Positions 50,578 through 63,058 of a DNA stretch of 64,000 bases are shown here, piece after piece. The notes under the pieces are model-generated. The model was given only the letters and a program-made list of their open reading frames with translations. It was not told the DNA's origin and searched no databases. Position numbers and translations under genes: made by a program. Each line of letters begins with the position of its first letter. Position 1 is the first letter of the stretch. Source of the DNA: Triops longicaudatus (Eukaryota; Arthropoda; Branchiopoda; Notostraca; Triopsidae); the NCBI GenBank assembly GCA_022885665.1, contig JAGQDJ010000066.1, forward strand, positions 248,001 through 312,000, written 5' to 3'.

Positions 50578-53500
50578 TATTTTTTTATCATAACAGTATC
50601 GAGCATAAATGTAGTTATTGTCACTCTCGTGACCAATATCTTTAATAGCCAAGGCGGCACATAACTGTGAATAGTGTGTCTTACATTGAGGAAAGTGTAT
50701 TGAGAATAAGTATTCATTCTCTGTATTGTATCAAGGCAGCGAAAATGTGGAAGTCCAAAATGGAACATGGAGCTCTAGTTTCTTGAAAGGAATTTTTTAA
50801 GTGTTCTCCAGCCCAAATCGTGAGACAGATGTTTTATAATTATTCAACGAGCACGTATGCCAAAACTTGAGGTGGAGTACCTGCAACGTCGTGTTTACGT
50901 ACTGGCGAGCTTTGTGCAAATGAACTCCATCCTTTTTCTGGTTACTTACCATGTCTACAATCGAGTTAAGCAGCTGGGTCTTATCGCCCGATGTTGATTG
51001 ATGGCGAAGATCTATCAACGCGCACGGAGGTATACGCAGCCAGAAAGCCTTATGAAAACTTGCGCTTATCCATTTCAGACTGCTGCTACAAGCGTCATTA
51101 TCCTAAGTTCCGCTCTTCTGCGGTTTTCAAGTTTATCTGTGTCTAAGGAGCATCTTCCCAATAGAGTTTTCAACAAAAAAGTCACTTCGTCATTATCATG
51201 TCTTCTGCAAAGCAAAAGTGTTCGTCTACCTTACCTGGGTGCTTGTTGGGTAAAGAAATGAAAGGGCTTTTTTTGTGTGTGAGGGTTCTTTAGTTCCAAT
51301 TGACCATCATCGGATTGAATACTGTATAGTGTAGTACTCAAAAGAAAGCGTAACCCTGATAAATATACACAGGTATCCTAAAAGGGGTCACCGTGTTCCT
51401 TGTCATACACATTCCGTGCCCGTCCGTCGGACCATTTTGCACTCCATTTCACCTATAACATGAATCCGCCTTTTGGAGAATGGAGGTGCTGCAGTTTTTA
51501 GTCCGGTATTACTCTTTTGCCGAGACAAGAAAGGAGGATGGTTTTGTATTTTAAAAATCTTATTTCAGACAAACGTTACGTCACTGCAGGGGGGATGCGT
51601 GTTCTTAATTCAAGGGTTTAAAAGCCAACAGAGTCGCTTTTATTTTTGTTTTTACCCTTCCATTTCAAACCCTGAGTTTTAACCTGAAATGAGTGTCCTG
51701 TTGTGTAGTAATGGGGTACCGCGGCCTTTAAAACCCGGCGTAAAACGGAAAAGAACTCCCCTATTACCTGTGTGATTAATACCCAATTGTAATCGGTGAT
51801 TAATTTTGGTACAATTTTATACAATTTTCCATCGTCAGTAGCCCTTTCTTACCATTTTCTATCAAAACAATGATAGGCTCGACAATCGTCGGGGCAGCCA
51901 GAAAGCCTGTTAGATTTGTTGTTTTTCTTTCCAAGAAAAAAGAAGTTCATTTAGCTTTTGAAGTACCAACGCCCGTCTTTCTATGCCGTTCTCACCCTTC
52001 TTTAGCAGTGTTGGGTGCATCCAGCGAGGTTGTTCTGGATTGTGGGTGAAGGAAGTGTTCGCGACTTGCTCATTGTTAGCTTAGACTAAGCGTCACGTTG
52101 TGTTGATTGAAAGAAAACTTGGCACTTGCGTGAGTGGAAACAACTTAGCTGAAGATCTTGAAAGCTAATCGCATTTATTTTCCTCTGGCGTACTGATCAC
52201 GACAGCCGAGGATGCTTGGGTAGGAATTGCGTGGAAGTTGTGTTGCAGAAGACTATTTTTTTGCATTGTTGTCCTTTTTTTAAATTATGAAAGGGAGGAA
52301 AAAGCGTTGATAGATGGGAGCTCATTGTGGTTGGAGATTGAATTTTAGTTAGCTGTGCTTTGTGTACCCTTTGCTTACACGATCAGAGTCCTGCAGGGTG
52401 CAATTCGGTTAATGGAGGTTTTAGTTTGTTCTCGAAAGAAAAGGGAATTGAAGTTCTCATCGTTTTTTCTTCTTTTTTCAGAAGGCATGTTATCAAAGTA
52501 TGAAGAAAAATGTTAACTCCTGCCGAGGTAATTCTATTGCTCTGACGCTCAAATTGCCGAAGACGAAGTGGCTGAGGGGAGAAAATAGCGACTAGCTCAC
52601 CTCATAAATCTAGAACATTATCATGTAACAGATCGCCTGTCCGTTTCTTACTGTGGGCAGCACGTCTGCTAATGAACCTTTTCTCTTGTCCTCCACACTT
52701 TTGTGTCCCAAGCGTCAACCCTTTCTCGTGTGTTTTCCATCATCTTAAAAGAGAGAAGCCATGAAATTCGTTACAAGCTTAAAACCAATGTATAGTGACA
52801 TGGGGCCAATCGCACTCACTTCTAAACACATGCTCTATACAATTACTATTTATGAATCTCTTTTCTTATCAATAGCAACAGCAATCAAGACACCAAGCGT
52901 GACCTAATGGCTAAGGGGCAATGAGAACCAGGGAAATAAAAAATAAGGCTAAAACGTTTCTTTCGAACTCAAATACGTTTTGAACATAATAGCTTGCGAC
53001 ATTGAAAATGCGTTTACAATATGCAGTGAAAATGTGCTATAATGTAGGTTGCTATGATTCACTTCTATATGCACTGTGTATTTGCGAATATACCACGAAT
53101 TTTCAGAGGGAATTGCTTAACTTTAGTTCACGTTGATAGTATAAGACAAAGAGTCCCATTTGCATATTCCTTGATGTTAAAATGCCTACCGGGCAATGTC
53201 GTGGTGCGTTCACCGATCCCGTTTGCGGTTTCCTTGCTGGAAGCAACAGACCTGTCGACAAAGACATTGACGAGGTTGACGATGCTACTATGTCTTCTCG
53301 CGTTTGTCATATAATAATTTTAGTCTACTCGATTTTACTCTTCCTCTACGTAAAGACCAAGAGTGATTCCCTGATATCGTTGATGGAATTGTTGTTCTTA
53401 CCGTAAGCTCCAAGATTGTGTCAAACGCAAACACACAAACTCAACTGCATTCTTTCGCTTTTCTTCCATAAACACCAGCATTGATTTCGTTAAATTACCA

Positions 53501-54287
53501 AGCATGATTTTAGAAGATCTTTGCTATAGCTGCGAGAGCACTTAAATCGTACCAAATTCTGAGATGCCGCGTGAATGTTCGGGGTGCTAAGAGATTGTAA
53601 GATGCATTTACATGCACCTGGGTATGGTCTGTGCCGCCATATATAGCAACTGCACTGACACGCAACCTTATATTGTAAGTCAGAGTCATCCGTAGGCATA
53701 AATACTTGCCGGGTCTTGTCTAAGGTGGCTCTTAGTCGCATAGAAACCTGTAATTGCTCGGTAGTACTCCCATCCTGGGACTGTTTGGGGAATGCTGTAC
53801 AGGTAGGCGATAATAGTAGCTTCATAGCCGCTTTTCGCCTTCGAAAAAAATGCTATCAAGATTTGGCGAGGAAATCTATTAATTCGAAGAAACTTAAGGC
53901 AATCAACAGGTTTAAGGAATTATGAAGCGATAGAGAAGTGAATCATAAGGGCTGGGACCCTGCAATACGTGGCCAAAGGAGCAAAAAGTGAAAAATGAAG
54001 TTGCTTTAGGCAAGCTACACGTAGCCGCAACAAAGCTGAGCAAGACTTGCGATAAGAGAAAAAGAAATACAAAGTAATTTAGTAAAGGTATGTAATTTGC
54101 AGTAGCTCTTGTTGCCTTACCTCTTCCCACCCATTCCAATTATGCTAATGCTTGCCTCTCGGCACGTGTAACTGCAGCCAAGCTCGTAGCTGGAAGCCAT
54201 CAAGAACGCAAGTCTTCTATTATTCCTGACTTGATCAAATTCAGGTTGTCTCCTCCCAAACTTGAGCACAGCGTATTCCACAGCGGC

Positions 54288-54312
54288 TTTTTTTTTTTTT
54301 TTTTTTTTTTTT
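54288..54312 (+). repeat. Poly(T) tract (T25)
   Basis: Twenty-five consecutive T. No target duplication or retrotransposon body was recognised beside it, so it is left as a homopolymer. Confidence 0.85.
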
Positions 54313-56929
54313 GGTGTGTGCTCCCCTTGGTTCTCAAATCCTGAGCGATGCACAGTTTTTGTGCAGTCCCCACAAATGAATTCCAGTTTGTTCGGTAGCT
54401 TGGAAACATGTTGTTCAGTTTATCTTTATACATATAACTCCTTGAGAGGACATCCACACACCGAAGCACACCGGAATAGCTAAAGATCGCCATGCTTACC
54501 TTCTACAAATTCTGCACGCATAGGCTCATTAGTAATCCAGACTCATGAAGGTCGCTCTCCTTTGGTTGCCCATCTGGGGCATGATAACCGCGTCAGGCGG
54601 TATAATACTGAAGAATGGAACCGGCTTCCCCTTCTTTAAGCCGCTGACGGTACACAAGTTTTTCCTTTGATGGGGGTGCTATGCGATAAAAATGTGCACA
54701 AGTTGTAGAATTCAATCCTCATGTCTTGTCTTGTTTGTTTAATTGCCAAAAGATGAAAGACAGCACAAGGAGAGACAACCCTAAGACAGTGACTTAATTG
54801 TAAGTCTGAGAAGGTTGTTATTCTGTGGCAATTGAATATGGCTGTCACATATGGGCATGCACTTAACTGTCATACAATCATATGAAAGCCTGATTTGTTA
54901 CGTATGATCCAGTTTTTAGGGATCTGTAATCATTATTACAGGAAAAGCAATAATAAAACTGGGTTGCTTGCTGACGCAATTGTAAGACTTCCCTTTGTCG
55001 GTGTCACGATTCAATGACCTCTCGTTCTAAGTAATAGACATATACGGAATACATCTATTTTAATCTATACAGGATAAGTATGTAATATGTCTAGGGAACA
55101 AGCCATGGTAAAGCTCAACTTGAAATCATCCCCGAACCCCGCATTGCAATGCATTTTGACTCAAAAAATCCATCAGTTTCAAGTTTCTCAATTAACAACT
55201 TAATAAGACTTTCCACAAATTTTGCTTCTTTAACGTTGAGTTTCCTTGATAAAAATGTAAACAGTATATGAAATTTGAGTAACACCGGTCTTTCTGCCGC
55301 CGGATTGTGTGCATTTTGCAAAGGTTACGCACCGTAGTAAAAAAAGTCCCAAACGTTAAATTCGAAGGAAGTTTTTGCATATGCTAAACTTTGTGTGAGC
55401 TAACTGGACAAAAGCACATTAACGTGTGTCAGAAACAAGAATTTCGGTACAGAGAACCTTAGATCTATCAAGGGATCTCAAGCTTATTTACTTTGTACTC
55501 TTTGTCTGGTAATTGCTTAGAGTTTTTTCTTCCCGAAGATTTTTGGTGCGCTTTGGTGCCGAATAATGAATAAGCGGAACGTTCGTATAAAAGCTGATGC
55601 TCAGGTAGTATTTAGGTTTGGGCATGCAATGGAGAGAAGTCGGAAAGGATTGAAAGCCATGCAGGTGAAGGGATGTCGAGCAAAAGGAGTTGGGAGTTAT
55701 GTCCGCGGCGCAACATCCAAGCCAAAGAGCCAGCGCTGGCTTGACTGTTTCTCTCGAGGTGTGTTTAGCGGCTGTAATACGATTAGCGTTTTTACACTCC
55801 ACTGGAATGACGACCATCAGCATTGGTTTGGTTGGGTTGCTGCGAGCCGCGCGCTAGAAAAGAAGGATATATAGCTCTGGCATTGCAGCTATCAGGGGTG
55901 TGTGTTGTAGTCGCTTCGTATAACTCACACTCATCTTACACCCATAAGAAGGTGCTGTAAAATGTGATAAAAAATAAAAAAGGAAGAGATAGAAATGCAT
56001 AATGGAGAGAGAAAGAAATAGAGAAAAAAGGTGGGCATGTATGGACCCCTTTTGGGGTTTTCTTCCTGGCCAGTTTTGGGACAGTCGAGAACAGCCGAAC
56101 ATGTTGTTCTGATGGCTTTTTAGCTCCTTACCGTGATCCGACTAGAGACAAAACCACTTGGTTTGTGGTGCTGCTGCCTGTGTGATAATTAAGGGTCATC
56201 AAAATCTCCTCGGTTTGGCCTTTTGGCCCTAAGCGAGAAACTCTAAAAGAAGGTACCATGCCGACACTTTCGGGGCTCGCGTGCGTGCAACTACAAAAGT
56301 CCTCAGCGTTGTCTGAGTATGGATATGGTCAAACCTTTTTACTACTTCAGCGACATACCAATATGCGTGTCGTGCAAGAACATGCATATAAATACATGGC
56401 AATTGATAGGGGGGGGAGACACCAAATGATGCCACTATTACAGCTGCCATAGGGATTAGAGGAGAGGCAAGTGTTGCACGTAAGGGGAAAAAAAAGCAAA
56501 TTTCAAAGACGGAAAGATCTATAACTCCTAAATAAACAAAAGACGAGTTGACAATTGCGGTGAAGGAACTAAACATGTACACGAAGTGCAAATTCATACT
56601 ATGGTATCTATAAAAACGGAATGCATCTTATGGTCCGGCTTTTGTGTACCCATGGCGGTCAGGGAAAATACAAAGCCTTTTGGGATGTCCCAAAGCACAT
56701 ACGCGCAAAGGAAAAGACATCGCCACGTTATCACGGGATACAGGCATTGATCAAAGACAATAACCGGCTTTTAGCAGGTTTGATGGGGTGCTTTTAATAC
56801 TATTAAAAATAAGGATGGACTTGTGGTTTCACAAGATACCTTTACAAAACAGTTTTTTGGTAATTTCGTATGAAAGGGTGCAAAAAATCACAAACATGAA
56901 CAGCGTCTAGACAATCTTTTGGGAATCAG

Positions 56930-59900
56930 TTACTGCGCAGACACGTCAATATCTTGTTCATCATCGTTGTAATGCTCATCTTCAGAATACTGCTCTTGGC
57001 CTATGGAAAGCACGGGCGAGGACACAGAATCACGCTCACTGGTGTCCTCGTCTTCGGAGTCACTGTGATGCCTGTCAGACGGTCGTGAAGCACTCATGTA
57101 TGCTCTTCTATTTGCGTCCCGCTCCGTGTCCGGTGAGTGGGCTTGCCGTCTCCCCAGCCGATGTTGCTGGGATTCCGCTGACACAGGGATTGCTGGCCAT
57201 GGTGCTGCTGAAGGCTCCGGAGAAATGGTGGACACTCGTGGGGAAAGAGATGCCCGGGGGTGCTCCGCTGGGTAGCCAAGAGGCATAGCGGCTGTAAGCC
57301 CATGCCGGTGGCCAGTGTGAGGCGTGGTTGAGTCCTGTGCTTGAGATGGTGGCGGCCGTGAGGTTGGCTGGTCCGAATGATCCCGGTCCGGGTGCTGCTG
57401 ACCGTAAGGATGCGGAAGAAGGTGGAGGCGTTGGTGTCTTCTCCACTTCGCTCGTCTGTTAGAAAACCAAACCTGGCGTTAAAACACAGTATTTAGTCCC
57501 AGCACTCGTCGATGTCTTCTTTTTCTTTCTTTGGTTTTCTTCCTTTTGTTTTCTGTGCCCGTCTACAGTGCAAACGGGAATTACGTAGTTACGAACGACA
57601 ACGCTGCAACATTACAGTAAGGCAGAGCTAACTTAGCGCTTTGAGCTTAACGTGCTTGGTCTGCTGTCACCCTTCGTACATAAGCTAACATTGTATAAAT
57701 GTAAACTGTAAATTAGCCTCAAGATGTCCAACCAATTATGTACGTTACTGCCTTTATCAAGGTGTAACAGGTCGTCCAAATTTATCGTTCTGGCTTAATT
57801 ACATTAAGGTTACAGAAATATGATTTACAGCACGCATTTACCGTTGAATGTTCGGGTCAGTGTCTACATGCGAACCCATATTCATCAGACCCGGATGTGT
57901 GCGCAGTGCAACAATAAGGAAACAACACCTTTCTATTGAAATACTTTTTTCACTGAACAAAGAGGGCGACTGTTCACAACACCTGCACTTGTGGAGCCGT
58001 TCCGTGCTTTTAAATAAAATGAAAAACTTTTTATATCTGAACATAAGCTAATTGCATAATTGGTCCTACAGTATTGATACAGGTCATATTTTTACGTATC
58101 TGCCTTTGTCTAATTTTGTACCAGACGTGCGTAGATGTAGGGAAATAGTTGAGCAACCGAATTGATCAACGGTGAACAGCGCGATTTCAACGGGGACCTA
58201 GCACTTGTTTTAGATAAAGGAACTATTTATTTGCATTCACGTCGAGCGCTTATGCTCTTATTTTTAGATAGATATCAATGCGAACGTTAGCTTATAGCAA
58301 CAGGGTAGTACAAAGTTAAATTTCAGATATATTTCATTTCGTGTTTCTTTTAATATTGAGGGCTATTTGCGGGTTTCAAAGTTACGAAATACTTTCTAAA
58401 ATAAGGATCAACCATGCTAATTCTGGTAGCAAGATAGAGCTAATGTGTTAGTCGTTGCTTGATGAGAGTAAATAGCAGAGCGGTGTCTGCGGTCCGAGCT
58501 AAAAAGGCCGGAATTTTTCATTAAGACTTAACGGCCCGAAGCTGTCACCTTTTCCTGGACTTTGGGAACGTTAGGTAACGGGGTGCTACAAGGTGTTAAA
58601 GCGAGTTGGGGATTGAGGACGACTCCTTGTTGTCCGGTGCAGCGTTTTATGTGCTCCTATCGTTGGATTTACGTTTGAGCTACGTATTAAAAGTTGCGCT
58701 ACCAGATGACCTGGCATCTAACGCTTGGCTATATAAGCCTCTTTTGTGCTGCTGTATGATATGAATTAACATTTGCCCGGGAGGCGTACCAAATTAGAGC
58801 TAACATTGACTGGCTTTTATAGACTCGGCGGTTTGCTTGATCTGTAGCTTCTGTCTTACACCATTGGCCATACACCGAGCAGGCTGAGAGCCCACAGATA
58901 GTCACTCGAACTAGACGAGAGAGCGGCGAAGTAGCCAACTCATGATGAAGGCTTTCCCCTAAAGGAAATTAATGCTAATAAAATTCCTAGCAAACGTAGA
59001 CGGGAACTGACGCGTAATGAGCTCAAAGCCTTGACCACGTCTCATAAATTCTAATTTCAAGAAGCTAGAGCAGTGAAACGAGTGCGAACCTTATCATGGC
59101 CATATGTTAACACCGCGCAACAAAACGAAACTTGAAATTCGAGGATAATCGCTGTTTGCATTTCGTTTCGAATGTGAAAGAAGTCTTAAACGTACCTGCA
59201 CTCGGGCTTCGGATAGGTTGGTTTTGCTAGCCAAACGCTCCCTTGTCGCCACGCACGGGTAATGAGTCTTTTCGAACTCCTTTTCTAACTCTTGTAGTTG
59301 TTCCGAGTTAAAAGTGGTTCGGTTACGGCGAAATTTCGGGGTCTCGTGTGAGCTGGGATGTTGGTGGTGATGGTGCATCATAGCCAAGGACGCGCCAGAG
59401 TAATTAAGAGGATTGTTGCTGTGGTGATGGGACACAGGGGGCGTCGGACTACGGGAGTCGCAGAGTTCAACATCGCGTTCGGGGCTTTGGGAGTGCCGTC
59501 CGTCACGCGGGCTGTTAGGTTCGGTTGAACGGTGGCGTTCCAAGCTTCGGTCGCGGCTGGCTTCTCGACTACAGCTACGACTCCTTGCCCGGTCGCGCTG
59601 CCTTTCGCGACTTTCGCGTTCCCTTGCGTTCGAGTCTTGAGGAGGGGAGCAAGATTGAGCGTTAAACATGAAAGTCACCTACTGCGTTACAGCAAAAACA
59701 GCTTACCTCGCGAACACGGTCGATCTCGGCTGGAAACGGGTGAAACGGAGGTTACGGAGGTGGCAGACCCTTCTCCTGAAGGAGACTTTAACACGGGGAT
59801 CATCATCCCGTGCGGGGGTAAAGCGGCTGATTGAGGGGAACTTGCCGCGGCTGCCGCAGCCATAGCTTGGTGTACTGCGGCAGCAGCCGCGGCAGAAGAG

Positions 59901-62900
59901 CCAGCGTGAATCATGCTGGGTAAATGGGACACATTTGTCACTGCGGAGGGGTGCACAGGTGTAGCTCCCGCTGCTGCCGCAGCACTCGGACCCACAGCAC
60001 TGGGGTGTAAGCCGGGCCACATTGGAGGAGGCCAGGGGAAAGGATACGCCGAAGGATACAAGCCATACCCGGCTGCGCGAGCGAATTCTGCCGCGGCACG
60101 CTCGGCGGCACGGTTTCGCAGAATGCGGTTGATGCTTGACACACTAGGTGCAGTGCCGTTGGTACAAATACCTGCAGGTCAGAATAGATACCATCTTTAG
60201 TTGTGTTCTACGCTCGAAATTAAATTTTTAATCTTGCGTTCAAATTCGACTTTTTTAAGGAAACGAGAGTAAACTTCGCCATTTTTGTACTTAATTTAAG
60301 TCTGTGTTGGTATTTGTGCCCGAAACTCGTTGCACATTTCTTCAGGATTGTTGCGTATTTCACCGCGAATCTTACGAACACAAAACCGGGAAATAGCAAA
60401 AATGAAATTTGGAAAACCACGTTCCCTTTTTAGTTAAGTAAAATTAATTGCATGTTAAATAAGTTAGTGATACAAACAAAATTTAACCTTGCCTTAAAAG
60501 AATTACTGCTAAGTTATACTAGCCTAAGTTATATAAGCATCTATTTTCCAATGCGCAAAAAGATCAGGGAAATGTATTCCAGACTCCATCTACTTATATA
60601 CCAAGTAAACATTTTTGCAAGGTTGCAAATGGCAATTCTGTTAATAGAGCGTCTCATTTTGGGAATCGTAGACTGATTAGGATACTTTTGTTTACGCGCA
60701 GGCTTGTGAAACAGAGGTGGATTTCTATCAAGAGTATAAAACCAAGGCGAACTTGTGTTCGTGTTTCGTTCCTTTCGCGTCATTAGATCAGATAAGAAAA
60801 AAAGTGGGGATTTTACAGTTACCGAGAATTAACGTCACTAGCGTTGCATACTTCGAAATATAAAGGGTTTCGCAAGAGCCCAAAGCCCAAAACTGTGTGC
60901 AGGCTGGAATAAAATAATCACCCAACCTGTTGGGAAGACTTGGAGGTTTCATGACTTTCAAGATTCGGTAATGATTGGTGATGTCGGCTGAGCGCCAGTA
61001 AGAGTATAGGTTCCAATCTTCATGACAAAACGGTAAGAGCAGATTCGGGTGTCGGGAGATCAGAACTCTTCTTGCCAATTAATGGTTACTGACAGCACGT
61101 GCTGCGTCATGAAATACCCGTGTGATTAAACTCAATGATAAAAGGAAGAGGTGCAAGCTTCGGTGCAATGAGAGATAGGTTCGCTTCACGCCTAGTCATG
61201 GTCATCAGTACAATCTTTTAGCTTTGTACATCTCGGTTTTTGATTTAATAATTTTTCTACCTCATTCGTTTCTTTTTCCATTTAGTTTTATTTTCAAAAT
61301 AAAGTGCCTTTGTGTTTTAGTCGGAAAGTATCTCCGGTGTTTGGTCTACGACAGCGGGGTCATGCAACCGCTATGGGTGAGACAAGATGAATTTTTGTGA
61401 AGAAAAATCAATTGGTCCATTAATAAGAAAACAATTTTCGCTTTCCATTCTTTTTTAAACTTGGGATGGCTCACGTCAGCGTTTAAACCTGCTCATAACT
61501 CAAGGCGTGGTGCGGCTCTGATTTCCAGGCTCTGGTTTTACCCCGCGCGTGCAAGCAGGAGCCGACGTAATACGAGACAAAGATAGACGCGTGCAATTAC
61601 AGTCTTAGTCATTAAACAAGTCGGTTACTAACTTACATAGGATAACAAAAAATATTAACGTGGCCACCTGCATATAAAATATTTCAAAATGAATGCATTG
61701 CCTGATTATCTCAAAGCCGAATGAATGCAATAATTCGAATTGAAGCTGCAGATAGAACAAGTTCTTTGAACCAACACATCTCCCAACTTCCACCGAAGTG
61801 AGCAGTAATTCACTCCGTGATAACTATATCAGAAACTTCTATTATTGGACTCTTTACGGAAACAAAGTTCTAACAACTTGGAAGCATACATAGTTTTGGA
61901 CACCTCGACCAGTTTTTGCTATTGAGATATTGCCTCATTAACTAAACATTGTCTCGGAAGAAAAAATTAAGCTCGAAGGAAAAATCTTTCAAACTTAACC
62001 TCAGGTTCATCAGTAGAAAGATTCCCTCGTTGTAAGTGAAGCTTTTGATTCATCCATCTGAAAAGGTGGAACTCTACAGTGGCAAACTATAGAAGCTCAT
62101 TAGCCTTTGGTTAATCGTTCTTGCACCTGCCCTTTCGCGTTTCTTCTTTTAGTTTACAGACACAGCACAATGACTTTTGATGACATTGGCCAACAAAGGG
62201 TGAAAAGGAAGCACGGAAAAAGCGTCGCTTTCTTACCTTCTGAAATAAGGCGCTCGCGGATTTCCCAAGCAAATATCGTCGGATTTTCGCGTTTGTATTG
62301 CTCAATTTTGGATACGACGGTCGGTGTTGCTACTTTAGGCTTGGAACCACCAATAATCCCTGGTGGCCTAAGCGAACCGGCTGTAAATTATAAATATACA
62401 CAAAGTTAGCCGAGGGAACCGAAATAAAACTTTTAGCACAAAGACTTAGCATCGCATGTGTAACACACGCAAAAAAAAAAAGAAAACAAGAATAATCTTT
62501 TTTTCGGGGCATTTTTATACATATAGTTCACTTACCTAAGATTTTAGAAACAGCTGCGCTGTTTGGGTGAGTGAGAAGCTGTCCGGCCAGATCGTAAGGC
62601 CGCACGCCATAGCGGGATAATTCGAGCAATCTTTGCTGTGACGCCAATGACGGCAAAGATGGGTTATTGTAAAGGTCTCGTAACTGCCCTGGCATGGTTC
62701 CTGTCGCAGATAAATATGAAAAATATTAGTACAGTTTTATGTATGCGTTACACTATCATAATTGGTTAAGTTTCATTTATATTGCAGTTTACGCGCTATA
62801 AAACTCACGCCAGGCAAATCTGCAGAGTTAAATGAACATGGAAGCTAATATCTTCACACATTGGAATATTGTGTGCTCTGCAACTTGTCTCTCTCATGCT

Positions 62901-63058
62901 CCCATCCCACTAAAATGACCTGTTGATAATTGTGGCTACTAATGTTCATATTGCACTATTATCAAGAGCTTACCAGGCGGCGTGGGGTGCATGGGTACGG
63001 GAGCAATGGGGGGTAGATCCATTTTCCAAGAAGTAGTGCTAGGATCCGATACCAGCAT
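56930..63058 (-). CDS. eyg: Eyegone-type Pax transcription factor (truncated paired domain plus homeodomain), 6 exons, 613 aa
   Basis: Nuclear DNA-binding regulator of the Pax6(5a)/eyegone group; in Drosophila eyg acts in eye growth and thorax patterning. Exons on minus: 62974-63058, 62536-62700, 62237-62380, 59707-60171, 59196-59635 and 56930-57472; phases agree, 614 codons. The N-terminal half of the PAI subdomain is absent; a PAI remnant follows (YGVRPYDLAGQLL, SAAVSKILAG), then a full RED subdomain (about 84-151: GGSKPKVATPTVVSKIEQYK... CTNGTAPSVSSINRILRN). Exon 4 has poly-Ala tracts, exon 5 an RE/RD/RS-rich stretch and a MMHHHHQHP run. The homeodomain is 388-447 (FRRNRTTF... VWFSNRRAKWRRHQ) with Ser at position 50, split by an intron between homeodomain residues 46 and 47. 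The C-terminus is acidic and ends DIDVSAQ. The start is ATG 63058, with ATG 63022 as an in-frame alternative in good context. Confidence 0.94.
57473..59195 (-). other. eyegone intron 5, inside the homeodomain (1.7 kb)
   Basis: Donor GTGCAG|GTACGT at 59196 and acceptor AACGCCAG at 57473 separate Gln46 from Val47 of the homeodomain. No exon or repeat is recognised inside. Confidence 0.75.
59636..59706 (-). other. eyegone intron 4, 71-nt short intron
   Basis: Donor GCGAG|GTAAGC, a TTTAACGCTCA branch-like site, then the pyrimidine tract CTTGCTCCCCTCCTC and AAG acceptor. Phase 1 joins ...CSR to DSNARERES.... Open frames on both sides of the acceptor make the intron easy to miss. Confidence 0.8.
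60172..62236 (-). other. eyegone intron 3, inside the RED subdomain (2.1 kb)
   Basis: Donor TCAGAAG|GTAAGA at 62237 and acceptor CCTGCAG at 60172 interrupt the RED subdomain between ISE and GICTNGT. I see no further exon or repeat in it. Confidence 0.75.

Larger units (their letters stand above)
25631..56929. other. 31-kb interval without a recognisable gene, between CARP (5' side) and eyegone (3' side)
   Basis: I found no family-recognisable exon, tRNA or rRNA in this stretch. It must contain the CARP promoter, just above 25630. Supported contents are two hAT-like elements (33070, 34554), one copy of the small inverted-repeat family (50406), a possible pogo-like end (42494), and low-complexity tracts (32352, 35668, 36868, 54288). 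The longest open frame (47092-47709, minus) opens with a non-ATG codon and shows no domain. Its position next to a developmental regulator makes it a candidate regulatory domain (inference). Confidence 0.5.

Noticed and set aside
52898..52970. tRNA-like A-box (GACCTAATGGCTAAGG)
   Set aside because: No matching B-box, anticodon stem or acceptor pairing follows; at most a decayed tRNA-derived repeat.
54117..54493. Open frames with a KKKKKKKK run
   Set aside because: The lysines come from translating the T25 tract; no gene features are present.
55488..55874. Antiparallel open frames of 111 and 102 codons
   Set aside because: Both strands are open over the same span, typical of a locally GC-richer stretch; neither shows a family motif or splice context.
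57094..57446. Alternative frames over eyegone exon 6 (including one of 112 codons)
   Set aside because: Only the frame that continues VWFSNRRAKWRRHQ from the acceptor at 57473 completes the homeodomain; the others are shadows.
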